A stretch of 64,000 bases of DNA from Owenia fusiformis (Eukaryota; Annelida; Polychaeta; Sabellida; Oweniidae), in NCBI GenBank assembly GCA_903813345.2, contig CAIIXF020000006.1, forward strand, positions 17,364,348 to 17,428,347, written 5' to 3'. The position numbers and the translations under genes were made by a program. Below the pieces are notes generated by a model. The model did no database searches, was not told where the DNA came from, and saw nothing but the letters and a program-made list of their open reading frames with translations. Every line of letters starts with the position of its first letter. Position 1 is the first letter of the stretch. This document shows positions 1 to 12,900 of the stretch, in pieces.

Positions 1-1
1 C

Positions 2-1012
2 GCACATACATACTCATCCCTCAAATCGAAATTGAAACGCCGACTAAATCCAAGACGGGTTTTGATGGCGATTACATTTAATCATGAATTCGATATGCTG
101 GAAGCGAGGTTATATGAGCACTATGAACACGTGGATGTTTTCCTAATTGTTGAGTCAAATTATTCCTCTCACGGAGATCCTAAACCACTGAGACTACTGG
201 AGAGACTCAAGAAAGGGTACCTTGCAGAATATGTTCCAAAGTTAATGTACATATTCTTAGATACATTTCCTTCATCCGGGAGAAAGGATGGTTGGGCTGC
301 TGAGACCTACATTAAAAATGCTGCCTCTATTTTGGGACTTCCTCGACTGAACCAAACACGACCGGATGACTTATACCTATTTTCCGATGCTGACGAATTG
401 GTCTCAAAGGAAATAGTAATATTTTTAAAACTTTATGAAGGCTATCCAGAACCTATGTCATTTTCACTAAGATGGTCAACGTATACATTTTATTGGAAAA
501 ACAAAGACAATACAGTAGTTACATCGGCTTGTTCATTGAATATGCTGAAAAGGCTTCTTGATGCTAAGTCGAACAATATTCGAGGGGCTGCCAAAGAATT
601 GTCGTCGTCTAAAAACCTGAATAATGTCATGAGATATCGTAAGCTATATGGTGATGTGGACATTTGGGTGTTGGGGTCCACGATGCACCCAGCTGGCTGG
701 CATTGCTCCTGGTGTTCCAGTCCTGAAGATATCCTAGTAAAACTTACATCAGCAATAAACGCAGATTTCCCGCGGTGGGGGGATTATCCCGAAAAAAGAA
801 ATCTCACATATATTTCAAACTTGATTAAGACTGGAACGTGGTTTAATGGAGAACGTTTGCCAACACCGACAACACTTGCAACAGAAAAGAATAGATCTTT
901 TGCACCAGCGTTTTTCTTGGACCACTTTGATACGTATAAGAATTTATTAAGATATGACAAAGAAAAACAACAGGAATTGAAAATCAAAGCAAATGACCTA
1001 ACTCATGCTTAA
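2..1012 (+). CDS. GT17 family beta-1,4-mannosyl-glycoprotein 4-beta-N-acetylglucosaminyltransferase-like (MGAT3-type), 5' partial
   Basis: The frame is open from the left window edge (nt 2) to TAA at 1010-1012, giving 336 visible residues; no start codon can be assigned because the N-terminus (cytosolic tail, membrane anchor, stem) lies outside. What is seen is a complete GT17 catalytic domain: NHEFDMLEARLYE near the start, VESN and the HGDPKPL segment, a YIFLDTFP strand, GRKDGWAAE, a DAD motif at nt 386-394 (likely metal/donor site), FLKLYEGYPEPMSF, AGWHCSWC (about 692-718), DFPRWGDYPEKRNLTYI and TGTWFNGERLP. In this family the enzyme adds the bisecting GlcNAc in beta-1,4 linkage to the core mannose of N-glycans in the Golgi. 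Intronless catalytic coding is also usual for vertebrate MGAT3. Assignment to GT17 is firm; acceptor specificity is inferred. A possible ATTAAA poly(A) signal lies at 1242-1247. Confidence 0.93.
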   Translation, partial: AHTYSSLKSKLKRRLNPRRVLMAITFNHEFDMLEARLYEHYEHVDVFLIVESNYSSHGDPKPLRLLERLKKGYLAEYVPKLMYIFLDTFPSSGRKDGWAAETYIKNAASILGLPRLNQTRPDDLYLFSDADELVSKEIVIFLKLYEGYPEPMSFSLRWSTYTFYWKNKDNTVVTSACSLNMLKRLLDAKSNNIRGAAKELSSSKNLNNVMRYRKLYGDVDIWVLGSTMHPAGWHCSWCSSPEDILVKLTSAINADFPRWGDYPEKRNLTYISNLIKTGTWFNGERLPTPTTLATEKNRSFAPAFFLDHFDTYKNLLRYDKEKQQELKIKANDLTHA

Positions 1013-1241
1013 TTAACTTTGGGTACAAAGAATTACCCAAGTCAAAAACATCTTTGAGAATACTCTCATCATCATCTTAAACGAAAACATCTTCTTTGAG
1101 AAAACCCTATCACACCAAGATTTTCTTCTGCTAGAATATCTTCAACTTTGTGATGGAAATTAAGTGATTACAGCCGTATTTGAAATGGAAAATGATTGAC
1201 ATTTACCCATTTCGCCTTCCAACTAACCTTTAATTGCCACC

Positions 1242-1247
1242 ATTAAA
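1242..1247 (+). terminator. possible poly(A) signal (ATTAAA) of the GT17-like gene
   Basis: ATTAAA 230 bases after the stop codon, the nearest variant hexamer on this strand. In DNA this AT-rich the hexamer alone is weak evidence. Confidence 0.3.
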
Positions 1248-1433
1248 ATAATTAATTTGGCACGTTATGGCTTTGGGACAAATGTCACGAAACAAAAACA
1301 TGGTGCTGTAGTGACATTACTAGTTTAGGTTATTGTTTTTACTGGAAAATACAAGAACATATTGGCAACATCTATCAATTCGGAAAAAGGGACGTGAAGG
1401 TTTCAAATGGGACTGGCCAGAGAAGACCAGAGA

Positions 1434-1442
1434 CATATAAAA
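1434..1442 (+). promoter_or_regulatory. TATA-like box upstream of the type II membrane protein gene
   Basis: The sequence ATATAAAAG lies about 210 bases before the ATG at 1651, in the 640-base gap between the two plus-strand genes. It is the best TATA match in that gap. The position allows a short 5' UTR or a separate small leader. Confidence 0.35.
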
Positions 1443-1650
1443 GAAACCTATGTCATCATTTAAGAACTGCTTGTAGGCTAATCGGGGTTTGTGTCAAACT
1501 CTGTAAGTAAACTGCTTCGTATAAAAACATTGAGACACAGTGAAAACAATAGAAAGAAACCACCAAACTATTGATGTTGATATCATTAGCATATGATTAG
1601 CAGATGTGGACATCTATAAAAGAAATGTGAATATTTCTGCGTATCCAGCT

Positions 1651-2697
1651 ATGATATTCCGATTGGAGATGGCGTCAACAATAAAAACTACCAACCTGAT
1701 AATAATACATGTAGTTGTGATATTATTATTATATTGTTATGCATCGTGGCCTTTTACGTCAATCTTTAAGTTTTCGGACCATGACGAACAAAATAGCCCT
1801 AAAATGAAAAATGCCCACATTGTTAAAGATGATTGGATGGATATTGCTTCAGGCGATTCAAAAATGACTGTAACTGGCAGGGATATCATTAATGACTCGG
1901 CAAGTGAAACCACAAACAGTGAATTGGGTATATCGGATGATAGACCAAAGGGTTGTGAGGTGATGCTTAACATTGTTACCACTTTCCCTATTGGTAGCCA
2001 TACGAATGGATATGAAGTCCCTAGTCCCCGTCAAATTGAGTATTTTACGGCACTTAAAATCAACATGAATCATCCATGTGTCGATCAAATACATATTTTA
2101 ACAGACTTGACAAAACCAAAAGACGTTTTCAACATGATAAATGATCAAGGAGTAGCTAAAAGTGATTTAAGAAAGTACATCACAGTTTACAGCTTCCATG
2201 ATCATCCGACTTATAAAGTCCTGGCAAAATACGCAGCGGATAATCTGAAAGGTACAGTTGTGTTGTTTATGAACGCTGATATATCTCTAGATGAAGGCTT
2301 CGAAAATATCAAGAAAGCATTCTTGGTTGACCACGGCATGAAATATGCATATTCGTTATCAAGACATGGGGAACGCGCGCAAAATGCGACCTGTGAGTTA
2401 TGGGATTACTGCGAACATTATCATGGTTCTCACGATGCTCATCTGATGTATATACACGATAATTTCTTACCATTTGAGGCACTGGAATTATTAGACTATC
2501 CCATCGACTCATGGGGTGCTGAAAATGTATTCATGTATGTTCTGCTATCGGTTGGATATAAAATAAGAAATCCCTGTGTTATTTTAAAAATATACCACAA
2601 CCACTGTTCCAAAACTCGGTCAGTTGAGAGAGATCGAGTAAATAATGCATATTCGGTAGGAGCTGAACCAGTGGACTCTCTCATAGAACCAGAATAA
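1651..2697 (+). CDS. putative type II membrane protein, glycosyltransferase-like, family unknown
   Basis: Single open frame of 348 residues from ATG 1651 (an in-frame TGA at 1594-1596 closes the frame upstream; the codon at 1606 is GTG) to TAA. Layout is that of a Golgi enzyme: short N-terminal tail, hydrophobic anchor at about residues 16-31 (LIIIHVVVILLLYCYA), a polar Asp/Ser/Thr-rich stem to about residue 110, then a globular lumenal part. That part contains IHILTD, FMNADI (N208-A-D-I211, placed like the acidic metal motif of GT-A enzymes), a Cys/His-rich stretch with GSHDAH, DSWGAEN (286-292), GYKIRNPC and YHNHC (315-319). I do not recognise a named family; glycosyltransferase is inferred from layout and motifs. 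It follows the GT17 gene on the same strand without sequence similarity to it. Confidence 0.8.
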   Translation: MIFRLEMASTIKTTNLIIIHVVVILLLYCYASWPFTSIFKFSDHDEQNSPKMKNAHIVKDDWMDIASGDSKMTVTGRDIINDSASETTNSELGISDDRPKGCEVMLNIVTTFPIGSHTNGYEVPSPRQIEYFTALKINMNHPCVDQIHILTDLTKPKDVFNMINDQGVAKSDLRKYITVYSFHDHPTYKVLAKYAADNLKGTVVLFMNADISLDEGFENIKKAFLVDHGMKYAYSLSRHGERAQNATCELWDYCEHYHGSHDAHLMYIHDNFLPFEALELLDYPIDSWGAENVFMYVLLSVGYKIRNPCVILKIYHNHCSKTRSVERDRVNNAYSVGAEPVDSLIEPE

Positions 2698-2923
2698 GTC
2701 TACTCCTCATTCTAGGAGACATCGCCAAAATATTCAGAATGTAAATATTCATAAAATGTTTTGATGCTGAAAAACCTTGTTCATACAGTAAACACCTAAT
2801 TTAGTGAGCACCAAGCACATTTAAGTGTTATTTTGGCATAAATGTTATGCTTGATTAAAAGTCTATCAGAACAAATGCTTCCATTTATACCATAATCAAA
2901 AATGAAATTAAATGTACTTTTCC

Positions 2924-2929
2924 AATAAA
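2924..2929 (+). terminator. poly(A) signal (AATAAA) of the membrane protein gene
   Basis: AATAAA 227 bases after the stop codon at 2697, the first canonical hexamer downstream on the plus strand. Confidence 0.5.
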
Positions 2930-2978
2930 AACACCAACAAGGTTGCCATTTTTGCATTCAAATAGATAGAATCATATA

Positions 2979-3005
2979 TTTTATTTATTTATTTATTTAC
3001 TTATT
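2979..3005. repeat. (TTTA)n microsatellite
   Basis: About six TTTA units. The rest of 2930-3900 shows only low-complexity tracts: a GGAC-rich stretch near 3300-3325 and a G-run near 3455-3466. No gene is visible there. Confidence 0.8.
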
Positions 3006-3908
3006 TGACAGACACCTTAGAATCGGGGGCATTAAATTTTCTTTGACTAAATTGTCAAATTTGGCTTGCCCACAGTACACAAAGATTATATTACCTTACA
3101 TGAATATTTTCCTTCATATATTGAGTATAAAATATGGAGCTTAATTCTCTTGGACATTTGGCCTCAATTTTACTATAAAATTCTTAATAAAGGGCATTCT
3201 AAAAGTCTATATGTGATATCATCTTCACATTTCCTTTCACACATCTTACAAGTTCCGTCACTTTTACCTATAGTTCTAAAATAAGATTACAACACTTGAC
3301 GGATGGACGGACAGATGGACGTTGACTGATAGAGGTCCGTGTATTGCTAACACAAACATTTTTTCTATTTTTCGTCTTTTAACAAAGCACCGTGTGCACG
3401 CCAGTGAAATGAACAAAATGCGTAATACGTGCAAGGAGGGGGTGCATGAATGGGAGGGGGGGGGGGTCATACAAATTTTCCAAGCCGAAAACTCAACAAA
3501 TCTGCAAGATTTAATTTTCCATGAGAAAGTTTACAAATAATTCTCAAAATTAATAAAAACACATTGTATGATAAAATGGATCAGACCTTAAATTACTTGC
3601 TAGGCTTCTACAGTTCTAACATACAGTTTGTAGATGGGATCTACTCATACAGGTCACCATGCCAGTTGTGCAATTAAAAGTCAAGCTATTCGCTGTAAAT
3701 CAAACTGACTCTCTACATGACCTGTAATCAATACTTATATTGACGTCAACATTGAAAATCGTATGAGTGTTGATTTTTAATGAATTACAATGAACAAGGA
3801 CGTCCTTACAAAGAACAACAAAAATGACAAGGCGTGGAGAAGGGAATTGCGTGGATGTGGAATACTTGTCAGATATCACTTCTCAGATGATTAGATGTCC
3901 ATATAATC

Positions 3909-3914
3909 TTTATT
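3909..3914 (-). terminator. AATAAA overlapping the SDR stop codon
   Basis: On the minus strand the last codons read GAA TAA AGA, so AATAAA overlaps the stop. Use of this hexamer would leave a 3' UTR of only some 20 bases. An ATTAAA at 3776-3781 is the other nearby candidate. Confidence 0.3.
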
Positions 3915-6900
3915 CCTTGGTCACTAAATGTGGCGTGACTCCTGCTCTTCCCCCATCCACTAACATGTTAGTTCCTGTCACGAAAGAAGATTCGCTTGAA
4001 GCAAGAAATGCGACAGCCTGAGCAACATCTTTCCCTGAAGCTATTCTACCAAGTGGATGCACCCCACATTGTCTCTCCTTATACTGCAAACGACGTTAAA
4101 ATATCAAAGTCAATAATTTGCATAAATAGACAACTTTCTCATGCAGGTCAATATATTTTCACATTGAGGAAATGTTTTTGATTGAATTTCAATGTGTGAA
4201 CTTTTCTTAATCAGATGAATTGTTGGTGAATTAATGCATTTATTTCTTGAATACTGTTATCCTCAAAATGGCTAATATAAAAAGCTCGCATACAAGACAG
4301 CTGTTCATTAAACACTCTTCTTAATCACATTTTCTTGTAAATAATAGAGAGAATAATTCAAATCATTAAGATTGAAAATAAGGTTAAATAACATTACTGT
4401 GAAACCAAAAACTAATGTATACTTTTATAAATAATTTTCCTTTATTAAAAAAGTACATTACATTATTCAATTTAAAATGGTCGAGAGTAAAGTTTGGTTA
4501 AAGGATTACATAAAGCTTCTGGTATAAAAACATTTCCACCAACATTTCATTGAGTCAAGAGGTTAATTTATTAATTCTTTAGAATAGTACAGTGAAACCT
4601 GTATATCCAAAAACCTCTCAATCTGAACACTCTTTCTCGGTCCCAAGTTTGTTATCTCTCATTGGCCTATATCACTCCCGGGATATCACTCTACTATACC
4701 TAACAACTAGAAATGCATAAGCTACTTTGTTTGTCTAAATGTATTATTTAGTATATTTTTGAAAGTGCCTTAGTAACATCTTACATTTAACCGATAAACC
4801 ATTAATAAAGAACAGACAAATAAAAACAAATACATAATCATTACTTATAAGCCAAATGGGTTGTTCATGAACACCAAATGCAAGTTATAGTAGAGTGGTA
4901 TATGTACATTGAACGAGGCATTTAGATTAAACAGTTTTATTTTACCTCTGCAAACTGTTCAGGCGTCATAATACCATTGGTCACATACATCTCTGTATCT
5001 ACTGTTCCAGGACTGAAATATGAAGAAAATAGATGTTTAACCCTGGAAATCCTATAACTTGCTATCATTATTTCATGTATTTGCTAAATACCATAGTTAT
5101 GAACAGTGAACACATACTGATGTAGGAAAAAAATGATTATAAAATGTTGTTTTTCCTATTTGATTGGTTTGAATAATGATTGCCTTCTGTCCATTGTTAA
5201 TGATGGCACAATAGTTTGTCATTGTTACATTGAATTCTCTTATTTTCAAAATAACTGGAGGTTGTCTATGAAATCCATGACTGTGAAAGTGATGACACCT
5301 ATAAAACTTTGAGAAATCTTATGTTTTGCTTTGGGCAAGAGAGGTTAATGTATTCAATCCCAGTCTTGTAGAGAGATATTCTGGTGCTAACCTTTCAAAT
5401 TCATTACTAATCCAATACAAGGCAATCAGGCCCGTAGCCAGGATTTGCCAAGGGGGGGTTCAGTTTTCAAAGATTTCCAGGGGGAGTTCACATTTGATAA
5501 TTTTGGCCCAAATATGGCTAAAATCACTTGAGAGGTGCTCAAAATGGTGAAAAACTGCATGATTTTGAAAGAGGGGGGAGGGGGTTCGCCCAAACCCTGC
5601 AAACTCCCTGGCTACGGGCCTGGCATTTACATGACAAAATGTCACCACCTAGTTGCTCACAATATATGAGTTTATTCTTCAGTCAGATTTGAACTTGTAC
5701 ATGATTTACAATTGGTTAATTTGAAGCAAGCTAAAAAAGACCTTATTGACCTTTTTAATAATACTGTACTTAATTAGTAAAAGTAAATGAAACCAGAATA
5801 CAGTAAAATCCCATCGGTTTCACATACTGTTAAACCAATGTATTCCTTCAGTCTTACACTGGTATGAAATACCTTGATGAACCAGGAAATAGGTTTCAAC
5901 TCCTTCATTGAGGTATCATCATTTAATCTTTTACAGACAAATTGTGGCTCAAAAGCAGTCAATATCACGATTGAATTAATTCCTTGCTCCATTAATTGCT
6001 TTTATCACTGATCATCAGACAGCTCTCCAATAGCATATTTCAAACATGGCACTAACATGCAAAATGTCACCACCACTTTTGTTACAGGCACCGATTGCCG
6101 AACATCAACTGCCTAATAACATCCACAAAAAGTTGGAGATTCTAACAATATGTCACCACATCTGGTGATGACATAATTACTGAACAATACTAACTTGACT
6201 GAGTTGACTCTAACACCATCTGGAGCCAGTTCTGTAAAAACATAAAGTATGTATCACAAACATATTATAATGAGACATTTAAAATGAGATAAATGTCACC
6301 ATTGTTAATTTAAGGATTTAAGCTCTGCAATGTAGAGTGACTTGTTTTCCAAAATTTGCAAGAGATGCACACATTGTGTGTTAATTAAGGATTTAATTGC
6401 AAAATATTTACTTCCGTGTCACTTAAGTTAAGAGATACAAAATCACTAAAAGAACATATTTCCTAGACTTTTTGCACAGGTCAAGTGGGAAAAGCATCAA
6501 TTTCAATCTGTAGAGTCAAGTTTTCACCTTGCCAAATGACCTTGAATGCCGTGATTGGTTATATAATGCACTGCAGTTATATGAAATACTGTGCTCAGAC
6601 TGGCATGAATCTGACACATCTTGCCAAGCTTTGTGTGAATATTTCATCTACAATCAAAACTGAAAAATCCTCTGTAATAATCACAGGGTAGTGTGGGTAA
6701 TGTTGGGAAATTAGGGAATAACTTAACCTACCTTGAGCAAGGCATCGAGTAAAATGGTCCATGGCTGCCTTACTTACAGCATATGCCATGATCTTTGGAA
6801 ACTGAAAAACATTTAGATGTTCTCTCATTTCAGGTATAAGATGCAATTTGGTGTTCACTAAGAGCCTCGAAGGGTTTTGTGAAAAAACTTGAGATGATCA

Positions 6901-9900
6901 TGATGTCTCTGACTTAGTTATAGATTATAATGATCAAATGATAGAATATTGTCTCAACTTCCAAGATATTCTCATTATAATTTTTCTCCTGTCTTTTTTC
7001 ATTTTTCATGTGGATAAATACATAAATGTGTCAAAAGACTGAAAAATATTTTGTAGGTATTTACATATATTTGTGAAGTAGCATTATTGATGCAATGGGG
7101 GTCTCAAATGATCATGTCAACTCCGACACAAATAATTTTGAATTGCTACAGCCTGTTTCAAGCGGCTAGAGTGAACATAATTACAACTCCCGTTTGCAGA
7201 GTAAAACATAAAATAAGTAAAGTGCAATGTGGAACAAATAGAAATAAAGCTGTTTATTAATAAAGAATATGACAATGATATGATCTAACAAAGATCTTAG
7301 TAGAGTTGATCAAAGAATTAAAGAGGCATTGTCTGATAAGAGTACAGTTAAAGTGCTCCTTGATATTTTTTCCATCTACTTGCCAACTGTCAGATTCTGA
7401 CTCCTGCGTTTTGGGAATAAAGGACGATTCTTGGAGAACAGTCTCCTGGGCTAATAATTTTTTCATGAAAAATATAGAAATATTAACCAAATTAAACTAT
7501 GAATATTCAAAAGAGGACATTTAAATCTACAAGATGTAAAAATAACAAATTGGTCTGAAGCAGGGATAACGCTCAATTAGACCGATTCAATAAAATACAA
7601 GTCTCGATTGGGGGAAAAACAGTGTACTGCGCTAATATTTTTTTGCGAAAAATCTAGAAATATCACCCAAATTAAATTATGACTATTCAAAAGAAGACAT
7701 TCAAATCTATATTATGTAAAAAAATCAAATTTGTCCGAAGCAGGGATAATGCTCATTTAGATTGATGAACTTCATTCTCCAAACCGAGAATCGTCCTTTA
7801 TGATAGGACTGAGACACTGAATCTTTTATAAACTGATCAGGGGTTAATTCATGCAAATTGTCTTATTCATTTTTTTTAAGAAATAAAGACATCAAAAGAC
7901 CCCTACCCCTATAGGTGTAAAAAATATAAACAAAATTGGGTCAAAGGTACTTCAGTTGTCACCCAGATGGACTGATGGAGGCATTCCTTATATCCCTACA
8001 ATGTTCGATGGGATAATAAATTAATATTACAAAATGAGTTATTGTTTAATAGGTAATAATAAAATATAAATTAGCTTACTGGACGTGGACCTGCAACGCT
8101 GGATACGTTCACTATTGCACCTAAAATGAACAGTGACTAAATAGAGCAAGGCATTAACATGCAAAATGTCACAGCCTGCCATTAGTTACAGATGCTACAC
8201 ACAAACCACCAAGCATCGTCTTTAAAAAAGCTGGAGACTATAACAATATGTTCTGACTTCTGGTGGTGACATAATAAATACAACTATGTCAAACTGATAC
8301 TTTGTGTTTTAATCTTGAAGCAGAATGTGTTTATATACATGATCAAAGTTTCTGTGACATAGAAGTTTCAAGGCTACAAAACGAGTTAGTATGGACTTTC
8401 CAGAAGGCAAATATTTTCCAATAACAGTCATACCTTTTGTCTTTTTCAAGTATGGAACCACAAGCCTCGATAGTTCAAATGCTGAGCGCATGTTTGTGTT
8501 CATCATGCTGTCATACAATTCCATAGTTGTGTCTTGAAGGCCTCCTGTTTTGAGAGTTGCAGCATTGTTCACCTGTAAAATAAACTTTCTATTTAATGAT
8601 AGATGTCACCCTGATTCTTAGCTGGGACTCAATTGGTTTTATGACATTTGATAACTACATGGTACAGTATTGGAATGGGATGGGGCACAATAAAAGATTT
8701 GCATTTTGCAAGGATGCAGTTGACTACTTGGATACTTATGGCGATGGCCTGATTAGTGAAGAAGAATTTGCAATGGCAATGCCCTTAACTGCTTTAATGG
8801 ACCTCTTTAACTACTGATACTGTACAGTACTGTATATTACTTATTATAAAGTATATGTACATTTTGTCTATGTTTGTGGCATCCAATGTGGGATAACAAA
8901 TTAGTTTTCAATATTGTTCATCTTAAAATCTTGTTAAGTATTCTAACATTCTTACTCTCAAATGGTGATATAAACCCAAGCATGGGCTTTCAAGTTTCTC
9001 GATTTAAAAAATTAAAAGCCCATGATCCAAGTCCATCCTCCAACCAAAATATTATGGAAAATATTATGGAAACATTAACAGTATACTACCCATTGATGAA
9101 AAAGTCCACCAGAGTTTAGCTACTCACAAGCACATCAAGTCTGCCAAACTTCTGTAAAGTATATGTAACGATTCTTTCTAAATCTTCTGTAATTGTGACA
9201 TCGCCCTTTGTAGCTAAAATCTGGAAATATACATATGATTATTTAAGTGACAAAATGGATATGAAATTTGAATTATAACATTAACAATGAATAAGAGAGG
9301 TGTGTCTAGTCTATCAGGATTAGGTTTCAGGAATCCCAAAAAAATGAAGAATAACGAAGGGGTCCATAAATAATTCTCTTTTATCAAATTTTATGATATA
9401 AGAATACATTAGTAATATCAATTGCATATAGGAAAGTATATGCCATATTCCGCATAACACCATGCACATATAGTTATTCTGCAGTTTTTGGCAAGCACTG
9501 GATTAGGATATCAAGCGCATTAGAAATAATGACTGGCACGCGTTGTTATTGTACTCATCTGAAAATAAGGATTAATTACATTTAGTGGTGCAAAAATATA
9601 CAATCACACTATTGTACAAAACATGATTCTAGTGTATTACTGCATGACTATCTCAGAATTGGTTTTGGTATAAAACCAGTGAATCGTTCTGCATAATCAG
9701 CTTACTTTCTTGCCCTCTGTACTAGTGAACAATTTACATTCCTTGCACCCTGTATTGATCAACTTTTGAAACTTTGTACCCTGTACTATGACATATCAAA
9801 TATTTTAAAATTAAAATGATAACATTTATATTCTTCCTTCAACCATCATGTATAACTTTGAACATGGACTATTTCACCATTGAAGTTCAGCGAATAACAA

Positions 9901-12900
9901 TATTGACTAACTTAAAATGTACTGTACTTACATTTGATTCATCATTACATGCTTCAATGCACAAAACCTTTATCTTGTTAAGTCGTTCTTCATTTCTACC
10001 AGTGATTGAGAGTTTAGCACCTAAGGATGCAAAATGTTCAGCACACGCTGCACCAACCCCTGCACTTGCACCTGAAAGTGATATATAGGGGACTTGAAAA
10101 ATCGGAACCCTGCTAAGAACATTAGGTACCCGGTCAGGCCTGTAGCCAGGATTTGCCAAGGGGGGTTCAGTTTTCAAAAATTTCCAGGGGGGGTTCGCAT
10201 TTGACAATTTTGGTCCAAATATGGTTAAAATCATTTGAGAAGTGCTCAAAATGGTGAAAAACTGCATGATTTTGAAAGAATTTTGGCCAGGGGGGGGGGG
10301 GGTTTGCCCGAACCCTGCAAACCCCCCCCCCCTAACCAAACCCGTCTGGCCCAGTTATCTACTCCCAAAGTCTACGGGCTGCCGGTCATCTAGTTATCCA
10401 GCTACCCAGTTAATATGCAACCCATTTTCATTACAAGAGTGACAATCATAAATTATCCATGTTGGTCAATAGTAGCGTTGTCGCGATCGATACATCGCGA
10501 TATACATCGCCAAAGCTGATTCTGGCGATGCTTCGATGTCTGAAACAAAACATTGATGTTTTTAAAAAAAATTAATTTGCTAAAAATCTCACTTTCTTAT
10601 CTTATTTTGATGAAATTGCTTACCTTTCTCATGTCTTGTCTATGTCAATAATCTGCAATGTTTACTACTGAAAATTGCCGATGCATCGATGTACTTTTAT
10701 GGCACAACGTGACAACACTAGTCAATAGTGCTTGCGCAATAATGTTCATTGTATAAAATTATCCCACCTGAACTAAATATTTAATTGAAACGATATACTA
10801 GTATTATCAACAATGCATGATCTGAGCTAACCTTCGTCTTGCAGTTTTACACCAATCATAAATCTCTGTGTGCTTTCTTCTGCCTTATATGAGGCATGTA
10901 GTGATAATAAAATTTGAAATCAACCAGCCACCATTTTTTCATTTCACAATTTTAATTGCGAGTTCTGGTTTTATTACCTCACAAAAACTTTCAAAACACA
11001 CACGAAGTGATCAATTTAAGGTGACTGTTAACTTAATTGATTTTCAGAAAAAATTGAAAATTTCACAATCTTGAAATTTTCAAACTCTTCCTGAGAAGTC
11101 GTTTTTATTATTTCACATATTCTTGTGCACTGTAATCATTACAAAGACATCAAAGAACAACAAAAAACTTTAGTTTGAGAAAAAAGTGCCGTTTAAAGAA
11201 TTTGAGAAGATTTTTTTCTAGGAGTAGCCCGTGAAAAACCCCTGATTCAATATATCTGAACATTTCAGAAAATATACTTCAAACATATATCAAAAACGAA
11301 GGAGCAACGGAAATTTGAAAAATTACCCAATAAAAAAATTGGGATCAAAATAAGGAAAAAAGTACACTTCTCAAATTGTTTCTTCTCAAATTTGTATGAG
11401 AATTTTCAAAATTCTAAAGCTCCTTCCATTTTGAGCTATATTAAAGGGATGTTTCAGAGAAATTAGAAAAAAAATGTTCAGGGACCTTTGCCGTGCTACT
11501 CTTTTTGTCAATTTTTCTGTCACATTTTCAGAGGACTCAAATTCCCATTCCAAAATGTTTACTGTTTCTATTTGCATTACCACAGTGAGCCTGGTTATAT
11601 AAATGATAAGTGGAACTAAAAATTTGAGAGAAAATCCAACCAAAAGACAGTTAATTTTGATGGTCAGATTATACTCAAATGACATGTGCTTCCTGGTTTC
11701 GGCCATCTTGGATTTTTTGATTAAGTTATTAGTTACCTTAAGGTGCTACGGAAGTTAACAGGAAATGACAAAACAGGAAGTGACAATTTTTTTTGCATTT
11801 TTAGACATTTTTTGAACAAAGATAACTGAGTTCTGTTTTGACCTCCAGTCAATTCAACTAGTTCCAAATACCATTTACAGGTCCAGGATCACAATGTTCA
11901 TGGTCAGAATGACCCTAAACATGATGAAATAACCTGTTAAGCACTCTGAAAATGTGACTGAAAAATAGCTAAAAGAAGGAGGTAGGAAAGGTCACTGAAC
12001 AGAATCTTTTGAATTTTTCAGAAAATGTGCCCAATATATTGCTCTAAATGATACAATCTTTGAAAATTTGATATCATATAGAAAAAGAAATAAAACGAAA
12101 AAAAAACTGATTTGAAAAGCAATCTCTTTTCCTTTTTATGAACGCCATTTTTGTTTAAGACAATTTTCTAAAATTTCAAAGATTGTATCAGTTAGAGCAT
12201 TATATTGGGCATATTTTCTGAAAAATTCAAAAGATTCTGTTCAGTGACCTTCCCTAGCTCCTTCTTTTAGCTTTTTTTCAGTCACACTTGCAAAGGGCTA
12301 AAAAGGTTATTCTGACCATGCACATTGTGATCCTGGTCATGTAAATGATATGTGGAAATAGTTAAATTGACTGAAGGTCAAACCAGAACTCTGTTATCTT
12401 TTTTCAAAAAATGTCTAAAAATGCAAATTTTTTTGTCACTTCCTGTTTTGTCATTTCCTGTTAACTTCCATGGCACCTTAAGGTCTCATGGAAGTTAACA
12501 GGAAATGACAAAACAGGAAGTGACAATTTTTTTGGCATTTTTAGACATTTTTTGAACAAAGATAACAGAGTTCACTTTTGAACTCCAGTCAATTCAACTA
12601 GTTCCAGATACCATTTACAGGTCCAGGATCACAATGTTTATGGTCAGAATGACCCTAAATATCATGAAATAACCTTTTCAGCCCTATGAAAATGTGACTG
12701 AAAAATAGCTAAAAGAAGGAGGTAGGAAAGGTCACTGAACAGAATCTTTTGAATTTTTCAGAAAATGTGCCCAATATATTGCTCTAAATGGTACAATCTT
12801 TGAAAATTTGATATCATTCATAGAAAGAGAAAAAAAATGAAAAAACTGATTTGAAAAGCGATCTATTTTCCTTTTTATGACCGCCATTTTTGTTTACGAC

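Noticed and set aside
8874-9119. Plus-strand frame with LLSNGDINP, like the 2A-type motif at the start of some LINE proteins
   Set aside because: The critical NPGP is absent (NPSMG), nothing else of a LINE follows, and it ends just before SDR exon 3. Too degenerate to call.
9887-10339. A 150-residue continuous frame on the minus strand covering the SDR start
   Set aside because: Only 9932-10071 is exon. The upstream part is the family A MITE plus intron, with a good acceptor at 10072-10073 and a matching first exon at 13822-13858.
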